The position numbers and the translations under genes were made by a program. Shown piece by piece: positions 37,974-47,847 of a stretch of DNA of 64,000 nt. The stretch is taken from assembly GCF_002834145.1 (NCBI RefSeq), contig NZ_PHNT01000001.1, positions 1 through 64,000 on the forward strand, given 5' to 3'. Origin of the DNA: Roseovarius salinarum (GTDB taxonomy: Bacteria; Pseudomonadota; Alphaproteobacteria; Rhodobacterales; Rhodobacteraceae). The notes under the pieces were generated by a model. The model had not been told where the DNA came from. It was given only the letters and a program-made list of their open reading frames with translations, and did not search any database. Every line of letters begins with the position of its first letter. The stretch's first letter is position 1.

Positions 37974-39179
37974 ATGACGCACGTTTCTTGCGACATCCTG
38001 ATTTCCGGCGGCGGCGTGGCCGGCCTGACGGCCGCCGCCGTCTTCGGAAACCTCGGCTTCTCCGTCGTCTGCGTCGATCCGGCCCCGCCGGTCACCGAAA
38101 GCGAGGGCGAGGGCGCCGACCTGCGCACGACCGCTTTCCTCCAGCCCGCGCAGGCCCTTCTGGACCAGGCGGGGCTCTGGGCCCGTCTGGCGCCCCACGC
38201 CGCCGAGCTTCAGGTCATGCGCATCGTGGACGCCGGCGGCGCCACGCCCGAGCCACGGCTGGTGAAGGACTTCGACGCCGGCGACATCTCGGACAGGCCC
38301 TTCGGCTGGAACCTGCCCAACTGGCTGCTGCGCCGCGAGATGGTGGCACACCTCGACAGCCTGCCCGGCGTGGCGTTCCGCGCCGGCACCGGCACGGCGG
38401 GCCTGTTCACCCGCGAGCGCGAGGCGCGCGTTACGCTCAGCGACGGCGACACGGTGCGCTGCCGGCTGGTGATCGCGGCCGACGGACGCAATTCGCCCAT
38501 CCGGCAGGCCGCCGGCATCCGCGTGCAGACCACGCGATACGGCCAGAAGGCGCTTGCGTTCGCCGTCACGCACCCGATCCCGCACGACAACGTGTCGACC
38601 GAGATCCACCGCTCGGGCGGCCCCTTCACGCTGGTTCCCTTGCCCGACCGCGCCGACGGCCGGCCGCGCTCGGCCGTGGTCTGGATGGAGGACGGCCCCG
38701 AGGCGCTGCGGCTGGCCGGCCTGCCCGTGACCGAGTTCGAGGCGGCGATGAGCGAAAGGTCGTGCCACCTGTTCGGGCCGCTGACGCTGGAATCGCGCCG
38801 CACCGTCTGGCCCATCATCACCCAGGTGGCCGAGCGGATGCAGGCCGAGCGCGTGGCACTGGTCGCCGAGGCCGCGCATGTCGTCCCGCCCATCGGGGCA
38901 CAGGGGCTGAACATGTCGCTGGCCGACATGCGCGTGCTGGCAGACCTGGCCGCGCAGGCCCCCGACCGGCTGGGCGACGCGCAGATGCTGGAGACCTACG
39001 AACGCCGTCGCCACTGGGACGTCAAGGCGCGGGCGACGGGCATCGACGTGCTCAACCGCGCGTCGCAGATGCACGCACGCCCACTGCGCGACGCGCGCGC
39101 GCTGGGGCTCGACGCGATCTATTCGCTGCCGCCGGTGCGGCGCACGATGATGCAGCTCGGCCTTGGCGCACGGGGGTGA
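37974..39179 (+). CDS. UbiH/UbiF-family FAD-dependent hydroxylase
   Basis: A 401-residue class A flavin monooxygenase. The FAD-binding motif ISGGGVAGLTAA is at the N-terminus, and the DG motif is in LVIAADGRNSPIRQ. The third flavin motif reads LVAEAAHVVPPIGAQGLNMSLAD, where the usual GD is replaced by AE. It most likely hydroxylates a ring carbon in ubiquinone synthesis. Which position is served cannot be told from sequence. Confidence 0.87.
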   Translation: MTHVSCDILISGGGVAGLTAAAVFGNLGFSVVCVDPAPPVTESEGEGADLRTTAFLQPAQALLDQAGLWARLAPHAAELQVMRIVDAGGATPEPRLVKDFDAGDISDRPFGWNLPNWLLRREMVAHLDSLPGVAFRAGTGTAGLFTREREARVTLSDGDTVRCRLVIAADGRNSPIRQAAGIRVQTTRYGQKALAFAVTHPIPHDNVSTEIHRSGGPFTLVPLPDRADGRPRSAVVWMEDGPEALRLAGLPVTEFEAAMSERSCHLFGPLTLESRRTVWPIITQVAERMQAERVALVAEAAHVVPPIGAQGLNMSLADMRVLADLAAQAPDRLGDAQMLETYERRRHWDVKARATGIDVLNRASQMHARPLRDARALGLDAIYSLPPVRRTMMQLGLGARG

Positions 39180-39242
39180 ACGGCTGCAAGCCCCAGTGGG
39201 GTCCTATCGCTAAATCGGCGAAATGAACGGACGGGCGCCGCG

Positions 39243-40370
39243 TCACAGCACCTTGTCGAGCACCCCTTCCAGCCGGGCTTTCGCGCCATCGACGTCGTAG
39301 AGCTTGTCGAGGCCGAAAAGCCCCAGCCGGAAGGTCATGAACCCCTCGGGCTCGTCGCAGGCCAGGGGCACGCCCGCGGCGATCTGCATGCCGTGCGCGG
39401 CGAACTTCGCTCCGGTCTTGATCTCGGGGTCGTCGGTGTAGGCCACGACGACGCCGGGTGCGCCGAACCCCTCGGCGGCGACCGAGGTCACGCCGCGCGC
39501 CGCCAGCATGGCGCGCACGCCGTCGCCCAGCGCCCACTGCGCCGCGCGCAGTTTCTCGAAGCCGAAATCGCGTGCCTCGACCATCGCGTCTCGGAAATCG
39601 CGCAGGGCGTCGGTGGGCATGGTGGCGTGGTAGGCGTGCCCGCCATCCTCGTACGCCTTCATGATCGCGCGCCATTTCCTGAGGTCCAGCGCAAAGCTGT
39701 CCGAGACGGTCGCCTCCAGCCGCTCGCCCGCGCGCGCCGAGAGCATCACCAGCCCCGCCGAGGGAGAGGCCGACCAGCCCTTCTGCGGCGCCGAGATCAG
39801 GACGTCCACGCCCGTCTTTTCCATGTCCACCCAGACCGCCCCGGACGCGATACAATCGAGCACCAGCAGCGCGCCCACCTCGTGGGCGGCCTGCGCCAGC
39901 GCCGCGATGTAATCGTCGGCCAGGATGATCCCGGCAGAGGTCTCGACATGCGGTGCGAAGACGACATCGGGCTTTTCCGCGCGGATGTGCGCCGCGACCT
40001 CCTCGACCGGCACGGGCGCGAAGGGGGCCGGCTCGGCGTTGCCCGTGCGCCGCGCCATCAACACGGTGCCCCCGGCGCCGAGATCGCCGGAGTCGAGGAT
40101 CTGGCTCCAGCGGTAGGAGAACCAGCCGTTGCGCACCACCAGCGTGCGCGCCCCGCGGGCGAACTGGCGCGCGACCGCTTCCATCGCGTAAGTGCCGCCG
40201 CCGGGAACGATCGCGACTGCCTGGGCGTTGTAGACCTGCCCCAGCATGCCGGAGATGTCGCGCATCACCTGCTGGAACGCCGCGCTCATGTGGTTGAGCG
40301 AGCGGTCGGTGAAAACCACCGAGTATTCCAGGAGGCCGTCGGGGTCCACGTCGTCGCGAAGGGCTGTCAT
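39243..40370 (-). CDS. Class V PLP-dependent aminotransferase
   Basis: A 375-residue fold-type I enzyme. The PLP lysine is in ISAPQKGWSASPSAGLVML; GGGTYAMEAVARQF forms the phosphate-binding part and LLVLDCIASGAVWVDM contains the Asp that holds the pyridine nitrogen. It resembles alanine/serine-glyoxylate aminotransferases. The exact amino donor is unknown. The start at 40370 has a GGAG site. It is just downstream of two Lrp/AsnC regulators on the same strand, which may control it. Confidence 0.85.
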   Translation of the reverse strand: MTALRDDVDPDGLLEYSVVFTDRSLNHMSAAFQQVMRDISGMLGQVYNAQAVAIVPGGGTYAMEAVARQFARGARTLVVRNGWFSYRWSQILDSGDLGAGGTVLMARRTGNAEPAPFAPVPVEEVAAHIRAEKPDVVFAPHVETSAGIILADDYIAALAQAAHEVGALLVLDCIASGAVWVDMEKTGVDVLISAPQKGWSASPSAGLVMLSARAGERLEATVSDSFALDLRKWRAIMKAYEDGGHAYHATMPTDALRDFRDAMVEARDFGFEKLRAAQWALGDGVRAMLAARGVTSVAAEGFGAPGVVVAYTDDPEIKTGAKFAAHGMQIAAGVPLACDEPEGFMTFRLGLFGLDKLYDVDGAKARLEGVLDKVL

Positions 40371-40436
40371 GGTCTGTCTCTCCTCTGTCCTGCCCCGGGG
40401 TGCTAGCGCGCGGCGCGGATGAAAGCACACCGCGCG

Positions 40437-40895
40437 TCAGCCTATCGGGCCCGGGAAACGTTCCTCGCTCAGCAGCACGTTGGCCTCCACCTCTCCCACG
40501 CCGGGAAGCATCATGATCCGGCGGCGCAGCACGCGTTCGAAATCCGCGATGTCACGGGCCACCACGCGGAGGCGGTAATCGAACAGGCCGAGGATGTGCT
40601 CGACGGTCTGCACTTCGGGGATGGCGGCGACCGCGCGCTCGAAATCCTCGATGCTCATCCGGCCCTTGGTGGCCAGTTTCACGCCGAGGAAGACGGTCAC
40701 GCCGAACCCCAGCGCCTCGCGGTTCAGGTCGAGGCGCCGGCCCTTGATGACACCCAGATCACGCAACCGCCTGACGCGCCGCCAGGCGGCCGGTTGCGAC
40801 AGGCCAAGTTGCCGGCCCAGCGCGCTCGCGCTCTGCGTTGCGTCGCGCGACAGTTCGCGCAGGATCATCCGGTCGGTGGTGTCCAGCTCGATCAC
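40437..40895 (-). CDS. Lrp/AsnC-family transcriptional regulator (downstream copy)
   Basis: A 152-residue regulator with an N-terminal HTH (ASALGRQLGLSQPAAWRRVRRLRDLGVI) and a C-terminal RAM ligand-binding domain (FDYRLRVVARDIADFERVL). The start is GTG at 40895 and overlaps the stop of the upstream Lrp gene in GTGA, so translation is coupled. The pair may form mixed oligomers. Likely targets are the neighbouring aminotransferase and ilvC. Confidence 0.92.
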   Translation of the reverse strand: MIELDTTDRMILRELSRDATQSASALGRQLGLSQPAAWRRVRRLRDLGVIKGRRLDLNREALGFGVTVFLGVKLATKGRMSIEDFERAVAAIPEVQTVEHILGLFDYRLRVVARDIADFERVLRRRIMMLPGVGEVEANVLLSEERFPGPIG

Positions 40896-41347
40896 AGCGG
40901 CAACAACTCGTCGGACTTGATGCGCGCCACGTGCATCAGCGCCTCGATGTCGGCGACATGCGGCAGCGTCAGGATGTGGTCGCGATAGAGTTGCTGGTAG
41001 TGGGCCATGTCGCGCGCGATCACCGACAGCCGCAGGTCCACGCGGCCCAGGAATGTCTGGATCTCGACGATCTCGGGCACGGCGCGGGCGGCGGCGTGCA
41101 GTTCGTCGAAGGCGTTGGGCTGTGCCTTGTCGAGCGTGATGCGCAGGCTGACCTCGACCTCGTAGCCCAGCGCGCGCCAGTCGATCACCGCGTGGTTGCC
41201 CCGGATCACGCCCGCCGTGCGCATCCGTTGCAACCGCCGGGCACAGGTCGCGGGCGTCACGCCCGCGCGCTCGGCCAGTTCCGCGGGCGGCAGATCGGGC
41301 GCGTGCTGGTAGTGGCGCAGCAGCCGGCGGTCGGTGTCGTCGAGCAT
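40892..41347 (-). CDS. Lrp/AsnC-family transcriptional regulator (upstream copy)
   Basis: A 151-residue regulator with an HTH (LPPAELAERAGVTPATCARRLQRMRTAGVI) and RAM domain (LGRVDLRLSVIARDMAHYQQLY). I start at MLDDTDRRLL (41347), the canonical Lrp N-terminus; a GTG 13 codons upstream is possible but would run through a palindromic operator-like site. It is divergent from ilvC, a classic Lrp-type target in branched-chain amino acid synthesis. Confidence 0.92.
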   Translation of the reverse strand: MLDDTDRRLLRHYQHAPDLPPAELAERAGVTPATCARRLQRMRTAGVIRGNHAVIDWRALGYEVEVSLRITLDKAQPNAFDELHAAARAVPEIVEIQTFLGRVDLRLSVIARDMAHYQQLYRDHILTLPHVADIEALMHVARIKSDELLPL

Positions 41348-41359
41348 GATCTTGTCGGA

Positions 41360-41377
41360 ATTCGTCGTTTTACGAAT
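41360..41377. promoter_or_regulatory. Operator-like palindrome between the lrp genes and ilvC
   Basis: ATTCGT-CGTTTT-ACGAAT, a perfect 6-bp inverted repeat with an AT-rich 6-base spacer, 12 bases upstream of the lrp start. It is suited to autoregulation by an Lrp/AsnC protein and lies 102 bases from the divergent ilvC start. Confidence 0.5.
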
Positions 41378-41415
41378 GGCTATCACGGCAAAACCCGGAA
41401 AACCATCGCTTTTGA

Positions 41416-42501
<1,086 letters not shown>

Positions 42502-42586
42502 CCCATCTTTCATCGATCGCAGGGCGGGCGCGGCCGGGCAACGGCGGTGCCCGTCCGGTTGAATGTGCACGAGACGGGTGGCAGCG

Positions 42587-43537
42587 ATGACGAGCGCCCA
42601 GACATCTGTGGGCCCCGCAGCGCCGGGGCTTGCCGACTGGCTGTTGATCATGACGCTGGGGCTGCTCTGGGGCGCGTCCTTCATGGGCGCCAAGGTGGCG
42701 CTGGCCGATTTCGGGCCGCTGGTGCTGGCGGCGGGGCGGATCACGCTGGCCGCCGCGGTGCTGCTGGCGGCTATCCTGCTCACCGGCCGGCGCCTGCCGG
42801 GGCTGCGCGGCGGGCACGACCGGCGCGTCTGGCTGTTCTGTCTCGGCATGGGGGTGTTTTCCAACGCGCTGCCCTTCTTCCTGCTCAACTGGGCGCAACA
42901 GAGCGTCGCCTCGGCCTTCGCCGGCATGACGATGGCCAGCGTGCCGCTTTTCGTGCTGCCGCTGGCGCATCTCTTCGTGCCCGGCGAGCGGATCGGGCCG
43001 ATCAAGCTCGTCGGCTTCTTCACCGGGTTCCTGGGCGTGATCCTTCTGATCGGGCCCGACGAGTTGATGAAGCTGGATGCCGGTGGCTGGCGGCTGACGC
43101 TGGCACGACTGGCATGCGTTGGGGCGGCCTGCTGCTATGCCACCGGGTCGATCATCACGCGCCGCGCCCCGCCAGTCGACCGGCTGGTCTTCGGCGCCGG
43201 GGCGCTGCTGTGCGCCACGGTGGTGATCGCGCCCGTGGCGCTGTGGCTGGAGGACTGGCCGGAGCGGGTGACGCTGATCCCAGCCCTCGGCTTTCTCTAT
43301 CTCGGGCTCGGGCCCACGGCGCTGGCGACGCTGATCCTCGTGCGCGTGATCCGAAGCGCGGGGCCCAGCTTCCTGAGCCTGACCAATTACGTCGTGCCGC
43401 TTTGGTCGATCGGGCTGGGCACCGTGTTTCTGGGCGAAACGCTGCCGCCGCTGTTTTTCGCGGGCTTCGCGCTTATCATGGCCGGGCTTGCGCTGAGCCA
43501 GGCGCAGGCGCTGCGCCGTCTGGTCGCCCGGGCGTGA
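42587..43537 (+). CDS. EamA/DMT-family transporter
   Basis: A 316-residue protein with ten predicted transmembrane helices in two EamA repeats. The first opens LLIMTLGLLWGASFMGAKVAL and the second contains YLGLGPTALATLILVRVIRSAGPSFLSLTNYVVPLW. These carriers usually export amino acids or other metabolites; the substrate is unknown. The ATG at 42587 is used; a GTG at 42563 in the same frame is an alternative. It ends 15 bases from the convergent glmM. Confidence 0.88.
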   Translation: MTSAQTSVGPAAPGLADWLLIMTLGLLWGASFMGAKVALADFGPLVLAAGRITLAAAVLLAAILLTGRRLPGLRGGHDRRVWLFCLGMGVFSNALPFFLLNWAQQSVASAFAGMTMASVPLFVLPLAHLFVPGERIGPIKLVGFFTGFLGVILLIGPDELMKLDAGGWRLTLARLACVGAACCYATGSIITRRAPPVDRLVFGAGALLCATVVIAPVALWLEDWPERVTLIPALGFLYLGLGPTALATLILVRVIRSAGPSFLSLTNYVVPLWSIGLGTVFLGETLPPLFFAGFALIMAGLALSQAQALRRLVARA

Positions 43538-43552
43538 AACGGGCGCGGTGGT

Positions 43553-44905
43553 TCACCGCGTCACGGCGCGCTCCACCGCCTCGACCACACGCTCCACGGC
43601 GCGGGTGAGCCGTGGTTCATCCTCGCATTCCGCCATCACGCGGATCAGCGGCTCGGTCCCCGACTTGCGGATCAGCAGCCGGCCGCAGCCCTGAAGCTCC
43701 GCCTCGGTCTCGGCGATGGCGCGTTGCACCGCCTCGACCTCGAGCGGCAACTGCCCACGCGAGAACCGCACGTTGCGCAGAAGCTGCGGCACCGGCTCGA
43801 ACGACCGCGCCAGCGCGCTGGCCGGCTGCCCGGTGCGCACCATCTCGGCCAGGAACTGAAGCGCGGCCATCAGCCCGTCGCCGGTGGTGGCGTGATCTGT
43901 CATCACGATGTGGCCGGACTGTTCGCCGCCAAGGTTGAACCCGCCCGCGCGCATCCGTTCCACGACGTAACGGTCGCCGACGCCGGTCCGTTCCAGCCGC
44001 AGGCCGCGTGCACCGAGATAGCGTTCGAGCCCCAGGTTCGACATCACCGTGGCCACCAGCGCGCCGCCGGCCAGCCGGCCCTCGGCCGCCCAGCGATCGG
44101 CCAGCAGCGCCATGATCTGATCCCCGTCGGCAACGGTGCCGGTCTCGTCGATCAGCACCACGCGGTCGGCGTCACCGTCAAGGCAGATCCCGAGATCGGC
44201 ACCGTGCGCCACCACCGTTTCGGCGGCCACGCGCGGCTTGGTGGAGCCACACTCGGCGTTGATGTTGTAGCCGTCGGGCGCCACGCCCACCGGGATCACC
44301 TCGGCCCCCAACTCCCACAGCACCTCGGGCGCCGCGCGGTAGGCCGCGCCGTTGGCGCAATCCACGACCACCTTGATGCCGTCGAGCCGCATGGCCCGCG
44401 GGAAGGTCGTTTTCACCCGCTCGTTGTAGCGGAACCGCCCATCGTCGATGCGCTTGGCCCGCCCGATCTCGCCCGCCGGGGCCGGGTCGACACCGGCCTC
44501 GATCAACCGCTCGATCTCGGCCTCCGCGGCATCCGACAGCTTGAACCCGTCAGGGCCGAAGAACTTGATACCGTTGTCCTCGGCCGGGTTGTGGCTGGCC
44601 GAGATCATCACGCCGAGGTCCGCGCGCATCGAGGGCGTCAGAAGCCCCACCGCGGGCGTGGGCACCGGCCCCAGCAGCAGCACGTTCATGCCCGTCGAGG
44701 TCAGCCCGGCGGTCAGCGCGGTCTCGAACATGTAGCCCGACAGCCGCGTGTCCTTGCCGATCACCACGCGGTGCACCGCGGTTTCGCTGTCGCGCCGGAA
44801 ATAGCGGCCCACCGCCGCCCCGATGCGCAGGGCCGTCTCGGCGGTCAGGGGTGCAGTGTTGGCGGTGCCACGCACGCCGTCCGTGCCGAACAGACTTCGG
44901 GTCAT
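43553..44905 (-). CDS. glmM: Phosphoglucosamine mutase
   Basis: A 450-residue alpha-D-phosphohexomutase. The active-site phosphoserine is in [17 protein letters not shown], the metal loop is DGDADR, and sugar binding is in GGEQSGHI; the phosphate loop [12 protein letters not shown] is near the end. It makes glucosamine-1-phosphate for peptidoglycan and LPS. The start overlaps the folP stop by four bases (ATGA), giving a folB-folP-glmM order. Confidence 0.97.
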   Translation of the reverse strand: MTRSLFGTDGVRGTANTAPLTAETALRIGAAVGRYFRRDSETAVHRVVIGKDTRLSGYMFETALTAGLTSTGMNVLLLGPVPTPAVGLLTPSMRADLGVMISASHNPAEDNGIKFFGPDGFKLSDAAEAEIERLIEAGVDPAPAGEIGRAKRIDDGRFRYNERVKTTFPRAMRLDGIKVVVDCANGAAYRAAPEVLWELGAEVIPVGVAPDGYNINAECGSTKPRVAAETVVAHGADLGICLDGDADRVVLIDETGTVADGDQIMALLADRWAAEGRLAGGALVATVMSNLGLERYLGARGLRLERTGVGDRYVVERMRAGGFNLGGEQSGHIVMTDHATTGDGLMAALQFLAEMVRTGQPASALARSFEPVPQLLRNVRFSRGQLPLEVEAVQRAIAETEAELQGCGRLLIRKSGTEPLIRVMAECEDEPRLTRAVERVVEAVERAVTR

Positions 44906-45915
44906 GGCGAGTCTCCCGTTGTGGCCGCCTGCCAAAGTGCCAGAGCCGAGCGCGTGGCGGCCACGTCGTGCACGCGCAGCATCTGTACCCCCTGTGCCAC
45001 CCCGGCCAGCGCGACCGCGACCGAGCCCGGAACGCGTTCGGGCGAGGTAGGCGCGCGGCCGATGTCGCCGATGAACCGCTTGCGCGACGCGCCCAGCAGC
45101 ACCGGGCAGCCCAGACCGTGGAACAGCGACAGCCGCGCCAGAAGCGCGAGGTTGTGCGACTGCGTCTTGCCGAAGCCGATGCCGGGGTCCACCAGGATCG
45201 CGTCGCGCGGGATGCCCGCGGCCTCCAGCGCGGCGACCCGCCCGGAAAGGAAATCATAAACGTCCAGCAGCACGTCGTCGTAACTCGGGTTGTCCTGCAT
45301 GGTCTGCGGATCGCCCTGGGCATGCATCGCGCACACGGGCAACCGTTCCTCCGCGCAGAAAGGCGCGAGGCCGTCGTCGAAGGTGAAGGCCGACACGTCA
45401 TTGACCAGCGCCGCGCCGGCGTCACGGGCCGCGCGCGCCACCGCCGTCTTGCGCGTGTCAATCGAAATGGGCGCCCCGAGGTCCTTTGCGACTGCAGCGA
45501 TCACGGGAACGGCGCGGTCGATCTCCCGCGATGCCGGGATCTCGGTGGCGCCGGGGCGTGTGGATTCGCCCCCCACGTCGATCATGTCCGCACCCGCGGC
45601 CGTCATGGACAGCGCATGCGCCACGGCCCGGTCGAAGGTGGCGTGCTCGCCACCGTCCGAGAAACTGTCGGGCGTCACGTTCAGGATGCCCATCAGCCGC
45701 GGCGCGGCGAACCCGAGCCCGGCGATCGGGGCGCGCGGGCGCGTCAGGGTTTCGCGCACCTCGGGCGCAAGGTCATCTGCCGCGATCACCTCGGGCGCCG
45801 CGCCGCGGCGCAGCACCTCGGCCTGCGCGAACCAGCACCAGCCGCCGGCCAGCGTGTGCGCGCCCTTCGGGCGGGCCGGATCAATGCGCGGGATGGGCCG
45901 GAAATAGTCCGTCAT
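44902..45915 (-). CDS. folP: Dihydropteroate synthase
   Basis: A 337-residue DHPS. The core TIM barrel begins near residue 75 with [15 protein letters not shown], then [11 protein letters not shown], and later GASRKRFIG. It joins p-aminobenzoate to the pterin pyrophosphate in folate synthesis and is the sulfonamide target. An N-terminal extension of about 70 residues ([12 protein letters not shown]) is seen in relatives from this order. The start at 45915 is used. It is cotranscribed with folB upstream and glmM downstream. Confidence 0.96.
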   Translation of the reverse strand: MTDYFRPIPRIDPARPKGAHTLAGGWCWFAQAEVLRRGAAPEVIAADDLAPEVRETLTRPRAPIAGLGFAAPRLMGILNVTPDSFSDGGEHATFDRAVAHALSMTAAGADMIDVGGESTRPGATEIPASREIDRAVPVIAAVAKDLGAPISIDTRKTAVARAARDAGAALVNDVSAFTFDDGLAPFCAEERLPVCAMHAQGDPQTMQDNPSYDDVLLDVYDFLSGRVAALEAAGIPRDAILVDPGIGFGKTQSHNLALLARLSLFHGLGCPVLLGASRKRFIGDIGRAPTSPERVPGSVAVALAGVAQGVQMLRVHDVAATRSALALWQAATTGDSP

Positions 45916-45955
45916 GGCCGGTGAATGCGACAAGACCGCGGAATTGGCAAGCGCC

Positions 45956-46882
45956 TCAGAGCCCCGAGCGCGCGATGTCCTGCACCAGCACGGGCACCGG
46001 TGCGGCGCTTGGCGGGTTTTCGCCGATCAGCAGGAAATCCGACGCCTCCAGGTGCCCGGCGAGCCATGCCGCCAGTTCGTTGGGCGCAGCCTCCGGCGCG
46101 GGCCCGTCCACGGCGTCGAGCACGATCTTGGAGGGGGCCCAGACGCTGATCTGGCCGTTCTTCATCGCCCAGTCGAGCTCGGTGCGGGTGTCGACCACGA
46201 CGCAACGCGCGTCGCGCGCGGCCAGCAGCCACGCGTTCTGCTCGATGGCCAGCAGGTCGATGCGGCGCTGCACCATCGGGTGGTCGCTCTCGGGCACCTC
46301 CGCCGGCGGCCGGCCCACGCAAAGCACGACGGGTTCCGCCCTTGCCTGAAGCTGGTCCAGCCAGGTGCCCAGGTTTGGCGAGGCGGCGGCGGCATTGGAC
46401 AGGAACACGACGTGCGGGTGCGGCCTCTGGGCACCCTGCGGCGCGGCGGCCTGGGTGGCAAGGTCGGCGACCGAGCGGACGATCTCCACCCCCAGTGCAC
46501 CGGGACCACGATCGAGTTTCTCGATGCGCACGAAGGTTCGAACCGCCTGCGGCTCGGCGAGGATGCGTTCGGCGATCCGTTCCGCAAGCGTCTCGAGGAG
46601 GTTGAGCCGTTCCTCGGCAAGCTCCGCGGTGATCGCCTCGGTCACGCGATCATACGACAGGATGCGGTCCACGTCGTCGGCCAGCGGATCGGTGATGGGC
46701 CGCACCTCCACGACGACGTTGAAACAGATCCGCTGGGTCGTGCCGCGCTCGGCCTGGAAGGCGCCGATCTCGACCTCCACGACGTGGTCGCGCACCGATA
46801 TCCGGTCGAGCGGCCCGTCCGGCGCCGTCGCGTCGGCGCGCTCGGCCGGGTGCTCGAACGCGAGGCGGATTTCGTTGCTCAT
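45956..46882 (-). CDS. folB: Dihydroneopterin aldolase with a C-terminal kinase-like domain
   Basis: A 308-residue protein, more than twice the usual 120 residues of FolB. Residues about 27-130 are FolB-like (DRISVRDHVVEVEIGAFQAERG, LSYDRVTEAI, LNLLETLAERIAERIL with the catalytic-type Glu/Tyr positions). The remainder (about 150-308) has segments such as AIEQNAWLLAARDARCVV and NELAAWLAGHLEASDFLLIGE that resemble the amino-acid-kinase fold (MfnE-like). FolB releases hydroxymethyldihydropterin for folate synthesis. The extra domain's activity is unknown; the assignment rests on motif resemblance. Confidence 0.85.
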   Translation of the reverse strand: MSNEIRLAFEHPAERADATAPDGPLDRISVRDHVVEVEIGAFQAERGTTQRICFNVVVEVRPITDPLADDVDRILSYDRVTEAITAELAEERLNLLETLAERIAERILAEPQAVRTFVRIEKLDRGPGALGVEIVRSVADLATQAAAPQGAQRPHPHVVFLSNAAAASPNLGTWLDQLQARAEPVVLCVGRPPAEVPESDHPMVQRRIDLLAIEQNAWLLAARDARCVVVDTRTELDWAMKNGQISVWAPSKIVLDAVDGPAPEAAPNELAAWLAGHLEASDFLLIGENPPSAAPVPVLVQDIARSGL

Positions 46883-47071
46883 CCGGGCGCTCCCTTGTTG
46901 CCACGCCTGTCATCATGCATATCCGGCTGCCCCTAGCACGGGACGGCGCGGCAGACCAAGGTCCGAATGCGGCACCGCCGTTGGCGCCACACGGTCATGT
47001 GGGACGAGACGAAACCGGCTTCGCCGCACGTGCGCGCGGCAAACTGTACCCCCGGTCCAGAGGGCCGAAAC

Positions 47072-47680
47072 CTAGTTCTGTGAAATCCGCGTCGGCATGC
47101 GGTAGAAGTGATGCACGCCGATCGTCGCGGTGCGTGCGAAGCGGCGCGACCATCGCGGCGACACGCGCTTGGCGTGGTAATGCGTGGCCCCCTTGGTAAG
47201 CGACCGCGGTGCGCCATCGACCATCAGCTTGGCCACCTTTCCCGCCCGCGTGAAGGCACGCGGTTCGTTCACCACCTCGGCATGGCCATCGCAGGTATAG
47301 GTGAACTGGCAGGCGTATTTCCGGCCCGTGCCCTGGTTGACCACGCCACAGACGGAATCGGGAAACTCCGCGCTGTCCACGCGGTTCATGACGACCTCGG
47401 CCACGGCGAACTGGCCCTTCACGCTTTCGCCGCGCGCCTCGAAGTACAGCGCCTCGGCCAGGCAACGCCACTGCTCGCCGCCCTCCGCTTCGGGCTGGGC
47501 GTCGATCCACGCCCGGGAATAGCGCATCCCGGTCGAGGGACGCTCGAGGTAGCTGACCAGCGCATTGCCACCCAGCCCGTCCAGCGCGGCGCGCTCGCGT
47601 TCGATGAGTTGAGAAAGCGGCGTTTCTGCCGAGGCCGTTCCGGCAAACATCACGGCCAGCGCAAAGGCGATGCGTTTCAT
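47072..47680 (-). CDS. Secreted cell wall hydrolase, SleB family
   Basis: A 202-residue protein with a signal peptide (ending GTASAE) and a C-terminal Hydrolase_2/SleB domain. Key features are CLAEALYFEARGE with the catalytic-type Glu, FAVAEVVMNRVDSAEFPDSVCGVVNQG, and CQFTYTCDG. It probably cleaves peptidoglycan glycan strands as a lytic enzyme for wall turnover. A GGAGGGAC site precedes ATG 47680. The 189 bases between its 3' side and folB hold no recognisable gene. Confidence 0.88.
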   Translation of the reverse strand: MKRIAFALAVMFAGTASAETPLSQLIERERAALDGLGGNALVSYLERPSTGMRYSRAWIDAQPEAEGGEQWRCLAEALYFEARGESVKGQFAVAEVVMNRVDSAEFPDSVCGVVNQGTGRKYACQFTYTCDGHAEVVNEPRAFTRAGKVAKLMVDGAPRSLTKGATHYHAKRVSPRWSRRFARTATIGVHHFYRMPTRISQN

Positions 47681-47847
47681 CTCTGTCCCTCCAGGTGGCG
47701 CGGCGGCCCTTCAGGCCGACCGGCGGCAGATACCGACTATATCACAACCTGTCCACCCTGGCACCCGGGCGCCCGGCGGGCGCCGGCAACGAACGAAAGG
47801 CGCACCGTCCGCAGCTTTCAAGAAAGTTTCACAAAACGTGGCGCCGG

